Shown: in pieces, positions 43,744 through 52,150 of the stretch
Numbering within the stretch: position 1 is the stretch's first letter
Layout: every line of letters starts with the position of its first letter
Assembly: GCA_000955785.1 (NCBI GenBank)
Contig: JYOD01000051.1
Span: 1-64,000, forward strand
From: Burkholderiaceae bacterium 16
GTDB taxonomy: Bacteria; Pseudomonadota; Gammaproteobacteria; Burkholderiales; Burkholderiaceae
DNA: 64,000 bases
Reading direction: 5' to 3'
The notes under the pieces: model-generated
The model's database searches: none
What the model saw: only the letters and a program-made list of their open reading frames with translations
What the model was told of the DNA's origin: nothing
Made by a program: the position numbers and the translations under genes

Positions 43744-44988
43744 ATGGCCACCCTGCTACGCATGCCCGAGGTGGCGGCCAATGCCACCCAGGCCACGCTG
43801 CAAGCGTGGACCAAGAACGAAGGCGATACGATTGCCGTGGGCGACTGCATCGCCGAGATCGAAACCGACAAGGCCGTGGTCGAACTCAATGCCGATTCGG
43901 CCGGCGTGCTTGGCCGCCGCCTGGTCGCGGCGGGCCGGGACGTGGAAGTGGGCGCGCCGATCGGCGTGCTGCTGGTCAATGGCGAAACCAGCGTGGATAT
44001 CGATGCGCTGATCGCGGCGGCGGGTGGCGGCGCGCAAGCGCCTGAAGCCGTAGCGCCATCCGCCGGCGAAGCCGTTGCCGCTTCCAGGACTGCCGCACCG
44101 CAGGCCGCACGCATCTTCGCCAGCCCCCTTGCCCGCCGCCTGGCTGCCCAACGCGGACTGGACCTCGCGGCATTGCGCGGCAGCGGCCCCAATGGCCGCA
44201 TCGTCAAGCGCGACATCGAGCAGGCCGCCGCGGTTCCTGCCGCAGCCGGCGCACCTGCCAGCGCACCTGCCGTCGCGTGCCCGGCCCCACCGCAGATCCA
44301 GGTCAGCGAAGCGTTCACCGAAGTCCCGCACAGCAATATGCGCCGCACCATTGCGCGCCGCCTGAGCGAGAGCAAGTCCACCATCCCGCATTTCTACCTC
44401 ACGGCGGATTGCCGCATGGAGCGGCTGCTGGCGCTGCGCGCGGAGATCAATGCCAATGCGCCCCGGAAGATCTCGGTCAACGACTTCATCGTGCGGGCCG
44501 TGGCGGTCGCCTTGCGCGAGGTCCCGGCGGCCAACGTCGGCTGGACCGACGCGGCCATGCGGCATTACCACCAGGCCGATATCGCTGTGGCGGTGTCCAC
44601 CGACGCCGGCCTGATCACACCCATCGTGCGCGCGGCGGACACGAAGCCGCTGTCGCTGATCAGCGCCGAGATCGCAGACCTGGCGACGCGCGCGCGCGCT
44701 TCGCAACTGCGGCCCGAGGAGTACCAGGGCGGCAGCTTCAGCGTTAGCAACCTGGGCATGTTCGGCGTGTCTGGGTTCTCCGCCATCATCAATCCGCCAC
44801 AGGCCGCCATCCTTGCGGTGGGCGCCACGCAGGCGGTGCCGGTGGTGGAAGACGGCGAATTGAAGGTCGGGCAGGTCATGCGCTGCACGCTGTCGGTGGA
44901 CCACCGCGCCATCGACGGCGCGCTGGCCGCGCAATGGCTGGCCGCGTTCAGGCGCCTGCTTGAAAACCCCTTGTCGATGCTGATCTGA
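43744..44988 (+). CDS. Dihydrolipoyl acyltransferase, E2 of the fused-E1 complex
   Basis: 414 residues. Lipoyl domain with lipoylation site ETDKAVVEL (Lys43), an Ala/Pro linker, peripheral-subunit-binding domain (FASPLARRLAAQRGLDLAAL, about 122-160), a second linker, and a catalytic domain ending in the HxxxDG motif (VDHRAIDG). Only one lipoyl domain. Transfers the acyl group generated by E1 to CoA. The ATG is 2 nt after the VOC stop (TGACATG), a translationally coupled arrangement. Confidence 0.92.
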   Translation: MATLLRMPEVAANATQATLQAWTKNEGDTIAVGDCIAEIETDKAVVELNADSAGVLGRRLVAAGRDVEVGAPIGVLLVNGETSVDIDALIAAAGGGAQAPEAVAPSAGEAVAASRTAAPQAARIFASPLARRLAAQRGLDLAALRGSGPNGRIVKRDIEQAAAVPAAAGAPASAPAVACPAPPQIQVSEAFTEVPHSNMRRTIARRLSESKSTIPHFYLTADCRMERLLALRAEINANAPRKISVNDFIVRAVAVALREVPAANVGWTDAAMRHYHQADIAVAVSTDAGLITPIVRAADTKPLSLISAEIADLATRARASQLRPEEYQGGSFSVSNLGMFGVSGFSAIINPPQAAILAVGATQAVPVVEDGELKVGQVMRCTLSVDHRAIDGALAAQWLAAFRRLLENPLSMLI

Positions 44989-44998
44989 GGACCATGAC

Positions 44999-46399
44999 GT
45001 GGCGAATTCCTCATTTGACCTGATCGTCGTCGGCGGCGGCCCCGGCGGCTATGTGGCAGCGATCCGTGCCGCGCAGCTCGGCATGAAAACCGCGCTGGTC
45101 GAGAAAGAGCACCTGGGCGGCGTCTGCCTGAACTGGGGCTGCATTCCCACCAAGGCGCTCCTGCGCTCCGCCGATGTGCTGCGGCTGGTCAGGGACGCGG
45201 CGTCCTTTGGCGTGCGCGCAGCCGCGCCTAGCGCCGACCTGCCAGCCATGGTGGCCCGCTCCCGCGCGGTTGCCGCGCAACTCAACAAGGGCGTGGTCCA
45301 CCTGATGAAGAAGAATGGCGTGGCCGTGCTCAACGGCCACGGACGGCTGGCGGGCAAGGGCAAGCTGGAAGTCACCGCGCCGGATGGCAAGACGAGTACC
45401 GTGTCGTCCGCCCACATCCTGCTCGCCACCGGCGCGCGCGCCCGCCAGCTGCCCGCGCTGCCGGCGGACGGCAAGACGGTCTGGACCTATCGCGAGGCGC
45501 TGGCGCCGCCCGTGGTGCCAAAGCGCATGCTGATCGTCGGTGCCGGTGCCATCGGCATCGAGTTCGCCAGCTTTTATCACGCGGTGGGTGTCGAGGTGAC
45601 GGTGATCGAGATGGCGGACCGCATCCTGCCGGTGGAGGACGCCGACATCTCCGCGCAGGTGGCGAACAGCCTGAGCCGGGAAGGCATCGTGCTGCATACG
45701 GCCGCCAGCATCGGGAGCGCGGAACGCAAGGCGTCCGGCTGGTCCGTCGAGCTGCAAGGCGGCAAGTCCGGCGGCGCGAAGATCGAGGCCGATGTCGTGC
45801 TGGTGGCGGCGGGCATCGTCGGCAACGTCGAAGACCTCGGGCTGGAGAACACCGCCGTCAGGGTCGAGAAGACGCATATCGTGACCGACGCGTTCTGCCG
45901 CACGGCAGAGCCCGGCGTGTATGCCATCGGCGACGTGGCGGGCCCGCCCTGGCTGGCGCACAAGGCCAGCCACGAAGGTGTGATCTGCGTGGAACAGATC
46001 GCCGGGCTGCACCCGCATGCGCTCGATGCAACGCGCATCCCGGCCTGCACGTACTGCCATCCGCAAGTGGCCAGCGTAGGGCTGACCGAGGCACAGGCCA
46101 GGGAACGCGGCCATCAGGTCAAGGTCGGCAAGTTTCCTTTCGTCGGCAACGGCAAGGCCATTGCCATGGGCAGCACCGCGGGCCTGGTGAAAGTCATATT
46201 CGACGAAAGCAGCGGCGAACTGCTCGGCGCCCATATGGTGGGCGACGAGGTCACCGAGATGATCCAGGGCTACGCCATCGCGCAGACGCTGGAGACCACC
46301 GAAGCCGACCTGATGTCCGCCGTCCTGCCGCACCCGACCATGTCCGAGGCCATGCACGAAGCCGTGCTCGCGGCCTACGGGCGCGCGCTGCATATCTGA
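44999..46399 (+). CDS. lpdA: Dihydrolipoyl dehydrogenase (E3)
   Basis: 466 residues from a GTG at 44999. VVGGGPGGYVAAIRAAQLGM (FAD), redox pair GGVCLNWGCIPTK, second dinucleotide motif IVGAGAIGIEFASF (NAD), and LPHPTMSEAMHE with the catalytic His-Glu dyad. Reoxidises dihydrolipoyl groups of E2. It is 10 bp after E2. The acetoin cluster 8 kb away has no E3, so this enzyme may serve both. Confidence 0.93.
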   Translation: MANSSFDLIVVGGGPGGYVAAIRAAQLGMKTALVEKEHLGGVCLNWGCIPTKALLRSADVLRLVRDAASFGVRAAAPSADLPAMVARSRAVAAQLNKGVVHLMKKNGVAVLNGHGRLAGKGKLEVTAPDGKTSTVSSAHILLATGARARQLPALPADGKTVWTYREALAPPVVPKRMLIVGAGAIGIEFASFYHAVGVEVTVIEMADRILPVEDADISAQVANSLSREGIVLHTAASIGSAERKASGWSVELQGGKSGGAKIEADVVLVAAGIVGNVEDLGLENTAVRVEKTHIVTDAFCRTAEPGVYAIGDVAGPPWLAHKASHEGVICVEQIAGLHPHALDATRIPACTYCHPQVASVGLTEAQARERGHQVKVGKFPFVGNGKAIAMGSTAGLVKVIFDESSGELLGAHMVGDEVTEMIQGYAIAQTLETTEADLMSAVLPHPTMSEAMHEAVLAAYGRALHI

Positions 46400-46414
46400 C
46401 CTCCCGGAGAGAAC

Positions 46415-47155
46415 ATGTACAACTTCGATCAACGCACGCTGCTGCTGACCGGCGCCAATGGCGGCATCGGCCGTGAAACGGCCAGGCTGTTCCTGGCGCA
46501 CGGCGCCAACCTGGTACTGACGGATCTCGACGAACCCGGCCTCGCCGGCTTTGCGCGCGAACTGGACCCCACCGGCGAGCGCGTCGCCACGCTGCACATG
46601 GACGCCGCCAACCCCGACGATTGCGCCGGCGCCGTGGCGCTGGCGCAGGACCGCTTCGGCGGCATCGACTTCCTGGTGCCGTCGGCCGGCTTGTACCAGG
46701 CCCAGCCGGTCGCGCAGATGAGCGACGCGCAATGGCGGCAGACGCTGTCCATCAACCTGGATGGCGTGTTCTATCTTGTGCGCCGCGCCATTCCCGCGCT
46801 GCGCGAGAACAGCGCCATCGTCAACCTCACATCGGTGGCTGCGCATCGGGGCGCTTACTACAATGCGCACTATTCGGCCTCCAAGGGCGGCCTGCTCAGC
46901 CTCACCCGCAGCCTGGCGCGGGAACTCGGGCCGCGCACCCGCGTCAATGCGGTATCGCCGGGCGTGATCGAAACCCCCATGACCACCGAGCTGATCCAGA
47001 AACGCGGCGCCGATTCCGTCGAACAGACACCGCTCAAGCGCCTCGGCCACCCGCGCGAGATCGCCACCGCCATCGGCTTCCTGTGCAGCGACGCGGCCAG
47101 CTTTGTCACCGGCGAGGTGCTGCACGTCAATGGCGGGCTGTATATCGCGGGCTGA
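46415..47155 (+). CDS. SDR-family oxidoreductase, second in the operon
   Basis: 246 residues. TGANGGIG (cofactor), a PSAG segment in place of NNAG, catalytic Ser in NLTSV, YSASKGG and a C-terminal EVLHVNGGLYIAG. LTDLDEPG places an Asp after beta strand 2, favouring NAD. 15 bp after E3. With the SDR at 40 kb it gives two alcohol/ketone oxidation steps in the same operon. Confidence 0.88.
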   Translation: MYNFDQRTLLLTGANGGIGRETARLFLAHGANLVLTDLDEPGLAGFARELDPTGERVATLHMDAANPDDCAGAVALAQDRFGGIDFLVPSAGLYQAQPVAQMSDAQWRQTLSINLDGVFYLVRRAIPALRENSAIVNLTSVAAHRGAYYNAHYSASKGGLLSLTRSLARELGPRTRVNAVSPGVIETPMTTELIQKRGADSVEQTPLKRLGHPREIATAIGFLCSDAASFVTGEVLHVNGGLYIAG

Positions 47156-47258
47156 TCATCCGTCCGGCGGCCAAACAAGATCGCCGGATCCTGCTAACCT
47201 GCCGTCAGCGGCGCTGCGCCGAATCCCCCCAACATCGCTACGGAACCGGAACCAGACC

Positions 47259-48707
47259 ATGTTGCAACTCCAAGACCCCTCCCTGCTGCGCCAGCAGTGC
47301 TATGTCGACGGCCGCTGGATCGATGCAGAGCGTCACATTGACGTGACCAATCCCGCCACCGGCGAGCGCGTCGGCCAGGTGCCCCTGCTGGGCGCCGACG
47401 AGACACGCCAGGCCATCGAGGCCGCCAATCTCGCCCTGCCGGCCTGGCGCGCGCGTACCGCCAAGGAACGCTCCGCGCTGCTGCGCAAGTGGTTCGAACT
47501 GCTGCTGGCGAACCAGGACGACCTGGCCCGCATCATGACAGCCGAGCAAGGCAAGCCCTTTGCCGAAGCGCGCGGCGAGATCGGCTACGCCGCCTCCTTC
47601 ATCGAGTGGTTCGCCGAGGAAGGCAAACGCGTCTACGGCGAGACCATTCCCGCGCCGGTCAGCAACCAGCGCATCGTCGTCACCAAGGAACCGGTAGGCG
47701 TGTGCGCGGCCATCACGCCGTGGAACTTCCCCGCGGCCATGATCACGCGCAAGGCTGGCCCGGCGCTGGCGGCGGGTTGCACGATGGTGGTCAAGCCCGC
47801 CTCGCAAACCCCGCTGACCGCGCTGGCGATGGTGGTGCTGGCGGAACGCGCCGGCATTCCCGCGGGCGTGCTGTCGGTCGTCACCGGCTCGGCTTCCGCC
47901 ATCGGCGGCGAACTCAGCAGCAACCCGCTGGTGCGCAAGCTCACCTTTACCGGCTCGACGGAAGTCGGACGTACGCTGATGGCGCAGACCGCGTCCACCA
48001 TCAAGAAGGTTTCGATGGAACTGGGCGGCAACGCGCCCTTCATCGTGTTCGAGGATGCCGACCTGGATGCCGCCGTGGAAGGCGCCATCGTGTCCAAGTA
48101 CCGCAACGCGGGACAGACCTGCGTCTGCGCCAACCGCCTTTATGTGCACAGCAAGGTCTATGACGCCTTCGCCGAGAAACTGGTCGCGGCGGTGCGCGCG
48201 CTGAAGGTGGGCAACGGCATGGAAGACGGCGTGCGCATCGGACCGCTGATCGACGGCAAGGCCGTGACCAAGGTCGAGGAACATATCACCGACGCGATCT
48301 CCAAGGGTGCGCGCGTACTGCAAGGCGGCAAGCGTCACGCGCTCGGGCAATCGTTCTTCGAGCCTACCGTGCTGGCCGACGTGAAGCCCGGCATGCTGGT
48401 AGCGCGTGAAGAAACCTTCGGCCCGCTCGCGCCGCTGTTCCGCTTCGAGACCGAGGACGAGGTGGTCGCCATGGCCAACGACACGGAATTCGGCCTGGCG
48501 AGCTATTTCTACGCACGCGATCTCGGCCGCGTGTGGCGCGTTTCGGAGCGGCTGGAGTACGGCATGGTCGGCGTCAACACCGGCCTGATCTCCAACGAGG
48601 TGGCGCCCTTCGGCGGCGTCAAGCAATCGGGCGTGGGCCGCGAAGGCTCGCACTACGGCATCGAGGACTACCTGGTCATCAAGTACACCTGCATGGCCGG
48701 CATCTGA
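47259..48707 (+). CDS. Aldehyde dehydrogenase, succinate-semialdehyde type
   Basis: 482 residues from the ATG at 47259. WNFPAAMITRKAGPALAAGC, FTGSTEVGRTL, general base Glu in MELGGNAP, nucleophile Cys in GQTCVCANR, and KQSGVGREGSHYG at the end. Length and the GQTCVCANR form match GabD-type succinate-semialdehyde dehydrogenases; the group also oxidises other omega-carboxy or short aldehydes. In this setting it likely oxidises the aldehyde released by E1. A stable hairpin follows the stop. Confidence 0.9.
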   Translation: MLQLQDPSLLRQQCYVDGRWIDAERHIDVTNPATGERVGQVPLLGADETRQAIEAANLALPAWRARTAKERSALLRKWFELLLANQDDLARIMTAEQGKPFAEARGEIGYAASFIEWFAEEGKRVYGETIPAPVSNQRIVVTKEPVGVCAAITPWNFPAAMITRKAGPALAAGCTMVVKPASQTPLTALAMVVLAERAGIPAGVLSVVTGSASAIGGELSSNPLVRKLTFTGSTEVGRTLMAQTASTIKKVSMELGGNAPFIVFEDADLDAAVEGAIVSKYRNAGQTCVCANRLYVHSKVYDAFAEKLVAAVRALKVGNGMEDGVRIGPLIDGKAVTKVEEHITDAISKGARVLQGGKRHALGQSFFEPTVLADVKPGMLVAREETFGPLAPLFRFETEDEVVAMANDTEFGLASYFYARDLGRVWRVSERLEYGMVGVNTGLISNEVAPFGGVKQSGVGREGSHYGIEDYLVIKYTCMAGI

Positions 48708-48722
48708 GCCATCGCCATGCCC

Positions 48723-48747
48723 GCGGGACGGAGCGCATCCGTCCCGC
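48723..48747 (+). terminator. Stable hairpin after the aldehyde dehydrogenase
   Basis: GCGGGACGGA (48723-48732), loop GCGCA and TCCGTCCCGC (48738-48747) form a perfect 10-bp stem starting 16 nt after the ALDH stop. No T-run follows; the next bases are a CCCGCCT heptad repeated three times. It probably stabilises the mRNA end or partly terminates, since a further gene of the same operon follows at 48799. Confidence 0.5.
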
Positions 48748-48798
48748 CTCCCGCCTCCCGCCTCCCTCCCCTTCCTCGACATTACCCACAATCCCGCA

Positions 48799-49635
48799 AT
48801 GCAGATCGATGGCAATACCCAGCTTGTCGGCATCATCGCCGCCCCCATCGCGCACGTGCGCACGCCGCAACTCTTCAATGCCTCGGTAGCCCGCCAGGGC
48901 CTGAACGCCGTCTGCGTGCCCTTCCATGTGGATTCGGCGCAATTGCAGGCATTCCTCGCCGGCGCGCCGGCCGCGCAAAACCTGCAGGGCCTGGTCGTCA
49001 CCATCCCGCACAAGGAAAACGTGGTCGCCGCCTGCGGCGAACTGACTGACACCGCCCGCCTGGTCGGCTCCGTCAACGCCATGCGCTTCGACCGCGAGAA
49101 AGGCCACTGGACCGGCGGCAATTTCGATGGCGACGGCTTCGTTGCCGGCCTGCGCGAACGCGGCCACAGCCTGTCCGGCAAGCGCGTGCTGCAGCTTGGC
49201 GCCGGCGGCGCAGGCAAATCGATGGCCTACGCCATCGCCCGCGAGAACCCCGCCGAACTGGTCATCTACAACCGCTCCGCCGACAAGGCCGAAGAACTGG
49301 CCGCGAGCCTGGGGAAAGCGCTGCCATCCGTCCCGATCCGCAGCGGCGACAACAACCCCTCCGGCTTCGACGTAGTCGTCAACGCCACGGCCCTCGGCCT
49401 GCGCGACACGGACCCCACGCCGGTACCGGCGCAACAGCTGAGCGCAGGCGCGCTGGTGTGCGAAGCGGTGGTGCGCGATGGCGATACACCCCTGCTCAAA
49501 GCCGCGCGAGAACTAGGTTGCACGGTACACCACGGGCAGTGGATGCTGTACGGTCAGATCGTGGAAATCTCGCGCTTCCTCGGCGTTCCGCTGGCACCGG
49601 AGTTTGTCGAACGGATCCTGGGGCCGGCGGACTGA
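48799..49635 (+). CDS. Shikimate-dehydrogenase-like protein with altered substrate site
   Basis: 278 residues. Shikimate/quinate dehydrogenase fold: catalytic Lys in VVTIPHKEN, Asp in GGNFDGDGF (usual N-T-D), NADP-type motif LGAGGAGKS with YNRSADKAEEL, and GQWMLYGQ at the end. The two serines that hold the shikimate carboxylate (SxS in AroE) are replaced: IAAPIAHVRTP in place of …IAHSxSP. The core catalytic residues are kept, so a related but different substrate is likely. It follows the ALDH by 91 bp on the same strand and is probably not the housekeeping aroE. Confidence 0.85.
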   Translation: MQIDGNTQLVGIIAAPIAHVRTPQLFNASVARQGLNAVCVPFHVDSAQLQAFLAGAPAAQNLQGLVVTIPHKENVVAACGELTDTARLVGSVNAMRFDREKGHWTGGNFDGDGFVAGLRERGHSLSGKRVLQLGAGGAGKSMAYAIARENPAELVIYNRSADKAEELAASLGKALPSVPIRSGDNNPSGFDVVVNATALGLRDTDPTPVPAQQLSAGALVCEAVVRDGDTPLLKAARELGCTVHHGQWMLYGQIVEISRFLGVPLAPEFVERILGPAD

Positions 49636-49695
49636 GCGCGGCAACCTTCGAAATACCCAGATAGAACGCGCGCATGGCGGCATAGCGAACGCCCG

Positions 49696-49733
49696 CCCTC
49701 TCCCCCGGCTGCTCTCCCGCAGGCGGGAGAGGG
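49696..49733. repeat. Palindromic intergenic element, CTCTCCC type
   Basis: CTCTCCCGC (49712-49720), AG, GCGGGAGAG (49723-49731) is a perfect 9-bp stem; CCCTCTCCC (49696-49704) can alternatively pair with GGGAGAGGG (49725-49733). The 429-bp gap 49636-50064 has no gene. A related palindrome with the same CCCCTCTCCC core occurs at 53001-53043. Confidence 0.7.
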
Positions 49734-50010
49734 GAGCAAGCCGGAGGATGGCAGACGGTAGCGCGTCGGCAGACGCAGCCCCGCGCGAAAGCCCATACGT
49801 TCGAGATCCGAGGACCAAGGCAAGAGCGCTGCCGCCAGATCAACGATTCGGTGTAGCCGTGTTTACCGCCCGAGGGGCGGCAAACACCGACCCGCGATGC
49901 GAAGCGAGCCGTCAAGGTGTACCAGGCCGTATGGGGCGCCTCGTCGGCAGGCAAAAAGAGCGGAAAAGAGGGACCCATGTTTGAGTATTTGAAGTTGCCT
50001 TTGACGTTAA

Positions 50011-50062
50011 GCAGTTGCAGTTGCAGTTGCAGTTGCAGTTGCAGTTGCAGTTGCAGTTGCAG
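50011..50062. repeat. Hexanucleotide tandem repeat (GCAGTT)8.7
   Basis: 52 nt of uninterrupted GCAGTT units. It ends 2 nt before the stop codon (50065-50067, minus strand) of the CoA-transferase family gene, so it lies in that gene's 3' untranslated region. Slippage would change its length without touching the protein. Confidence 0.95.
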
Positions 50063-50064
50063 AA

Positions 50065-51222
50065 TCAAATCACCCCATCCCTCCGCAACCCCCCAATCAC
50101 CTCCCCCCCCACCCCCCAATCCCGCAACACCGCCTCACTATCCGCCCCCGGCTCCACAGGCGCCCGAGGCACCCCCGCCGGCGTACGGCTGAAACGCGGC
50201 GCCGGCGCCGGCTGCATCACCCCATCGATCTCAAGAAACGTCTCGCGGGCCCGGTTATGCGGATGTTGCGGCGCCTCATCCCAGTCCAGGACCGGCGCAA
50301 AGCAGGCATCGCTGCCTTCCAGCAACTCGCACCACTGCGCGCGCGTGCGGGTGAGGAACAGCGCGGTCATGCGCGCCTTCAGCTCGGGCCAGTGGCGCTT
50401 ATCGAGTTGCTTGTCGAAGAGCGGATCGTCCAACCCGCACCGCTCGCGCAGCAGCGCATAGAACTGCGGCTCGATAGCGCCCACCGCCACGTACTTGCCG
50501 TCGGCGCACGCATAGGTGTCATAAAAATGGGCCGCGCCGTCGAGCAGGTTGTCGCCGCGCTGGTTGTTCCAGCGCCCGGCCGCCTTGAATCCGTACATCA
50601 TCGCGGACAGCAATGCGGTGCCATCGGTCATCGCCGCATCCACCACCTGCCCCTTGCCCGAATTACGCGCCTCGTTGACCGCGCACATCACGCCAAACGC
50701 CAGCAGCATGCCGCCGCCGCCAAAGTCGCCGACGTAATTGAGCGGCACCACGGGCGGCTGCCCCGGCCGGCCAATGGCATGCAGCGCGCCGCCAATGGCG
50801 ATGTAGTTGATGTCGTGGCCGGCCGCCTGAGCCAGCGGCCCGTGCTGGCCCCAGCCGGTCATGCGGCCGTACACCAGCGCCGGGTTGCGCGCCAGGCAAA
50901 CGTCCGGGCCCAGCCCCAGGCGCTCCATCACGCCCGGGCGGAAGCCTTCGATCAACACGTCCGCCTTGGCGATCAGGTCCAGCACGACCCCGGCCGCGCC
51001 GGGCTTGCGCAGGTCGATGGCCAACGAGCGCCTGCCGCGCGCGGTCACGTCGCAGCGCGCCTTGCCCGCGCCGGTGGCCGGCGCCTCGCCGGGCTGGGCC
51101 GGGCGGGGCCGGTCGATCCGGATCACCTCGGCGCCCTGGTCGGCAAGCATCATCGCGCAAAAGGGCGCAGGGCCGATCCCAACCATTTCCACCACTTTCA
51201 GTCCCGCCAACGGTCCCGCCAT
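50065..51222 (-). CDS. Alpha-methylacyl-CoA racemase-like, CoA-transferase family III
   Basis: 385 residues. [20 protein letters not shown] and a [13 protein letters not shown] segment, the racemase signature with the catalytic Asp-bearing stretch and an upstream His, distinguish it from formyl-CoA transferases. Other marks: GADVIRI-like EVIRIDRP and [12 protein letters not shown]. Inverts the alpha-methyl centre of acyl-CoA esters in branched-chain or sterol side-chain breakdown. It lies 109 bp before the lipoate ligase, on the same strand as the aco operon, and may be the last gene of that run. Confidence 0.85.
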   Translation of the reverse strand: MAGPLAGLKVVEMVGIGPAPFCAMMLADQGAEVIRIDRPRPAQPGEAPATGAGKARCDVTARGRRSLAIDLRKPGAAGVVLDLIAKADVLIEGFRPGVMERLGLGPDVCLARNPALVYGRMTGWGQHGPLAQAAGHDINYIAIGGALHAIGRPGQPPVVPLNYVGDFGGGGMLLAFGVMCAVNEARNSGKGQVVDAAMTDGTALLSAMMYGFKAAGRWNNQRGDNLLDGAAHFYDTYACADGKYVAVGAIEPQFYALLRERCGLDDPLFDKQLDKRHWPELKARMTALFLTRTRAQWCELLEGSDACFAPVLDWDEAPQHPHNRARETFLEIDGVMQPAPAPRFSRTPAGVPRAPVEPGADSEAVLRDWGVGGEVIGGLRRDGVI

Positions 51223-51330
51223 GTCCTGTCTCCGGTTGTCTGCTCCTTCAGGCGGAGCGTCTAGCCGGTCAGTTTGCCACGGACGCCAGGGGCCGGAATC
51301 GTCAATACCGACGAATCCGCGCGGTGCCGC

Positions 51331-52086
51331 TTAAGCCAGGGACGTCGCGGCGAAGGCCGGCGGTGTTGCGGCAAGCGCCTCGCGCAGCGCCTGGGCAGTG
51401 CGTTCGCCCAGGTCGCCGGGCACTGGCTGGCCGCTTTCCGCCAGCGCCTGGGCCACGCTGACCACCTTGTCGGCCCGGTAATGGCGCCCGCTGCCGATGG
51501 CGGCCTCGAAGTCGTTGGCGCGCTGGTTGATCTCCTCCGGATCGGCGCTGACCAGCAGGACTGCGTGGGCCAGCACGACGTGCAGGCTGGCGTCCCCGGC
51601 GCCCGCCACGCGGCGCCAGTACTGCGCGGTGCCGGCGATCTTGCGGGCCAGCTCCGGGTAGCCCCAGGCCAGGTTGAAACGGCCATCGCAGAACGAGCCG
51701 TCCACGGCCTGCCAGTGCGTCCGCAGCCCCAGCTTGTTCAAGGCACCGGCAAGCACCTCGCACAAGTGCAGGTAGACCGGCTCGGCGCAGGTGCCTGCGC
51801 CGCCGCGCACCGGGTAAGCCAGGCTCAGGTTTAGGATGCCGGGGCCTTGCGGCACCAGCCCGCCACCCGAGAGGCGCAGCCAGACCGGGCAGCCGCGCGC
51901 GGCAAAGTCGCTGCGCGCGGTGTCGAGTTGCGCATGGCGCAGGTAGCTGCGCGGCACCACCAGCGAGACTGGCGCCTGCCACAGATGCGCCAGCCAGCGG
52001 CCGGCGGATGCCTGTTCCAGCAGCGCCTGTTCGGCGTGGAGGGGATCGGGGTCGGCGGGATCGGGATCGAGGGTTTCAAATCGCAT
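51331..52086 (-). CDS. Lipoate-protein ligase/octanoyltransferase family protein
   Basis: 251 residues from the ATG at 52086. WLRLSGGGLVPQGPGILNLS resembles the lipoyl-binding RRxSGGG-H-GNLN motif of LplA/LipM, and ARKIAGTAQYWRR holds the conserved Lys. The His of the motif is Gln here. The C-terminal accessory domain of E. coli LplA is absent, as in shorter family members. It is 65 bp after an aco-linked SDR. Lipoylation of the nearby AcoC and second E2 is the natural guess. Confidence 0.8.
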   Translation of the reverse strand: MRFETLDPDPADPDPLHAEQALLEQASAGRWLAHLWQAPVSLVVPRSYLRHAQLDTARSDFAARGCPVWLRLSGGGLVPQGPGILNLSLAYPVRGGAGTCAEPVYLHLCEVLAGALNKLGLRTHWQAVDGSFCDGRFNLAWGYPELARKIAGTAQYWRRVAGAGDASLHVVLAHAVLLVSADPEEINQRANDFEAAIGSGRHYRADKVVSVAQALAESGQPVPGDLGERTAQALREALAATPPAFAATSLA

Positions 52087-52150
52087 GGCATGGCCGGTAA
52101 GCGCCGGGGCGGGATGCGCGTAACCGGGCCGCGGTGCGGCCCGGTGCCGG

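Noticed and set aside
45011-47125. 704-codon minus-strand open frame
   Set aside because: Spans the antisense of E3 and the following SDR; no start context or domain.
48799-49635. Housekeeping aroE
   Set aside because: Substrate-binding serines are changed and the gene lies in a catabolic operon.
50011-50062. CRISPR-like repeat
   Set aside because: Six-base units without spacers; a simple tandem repeat.
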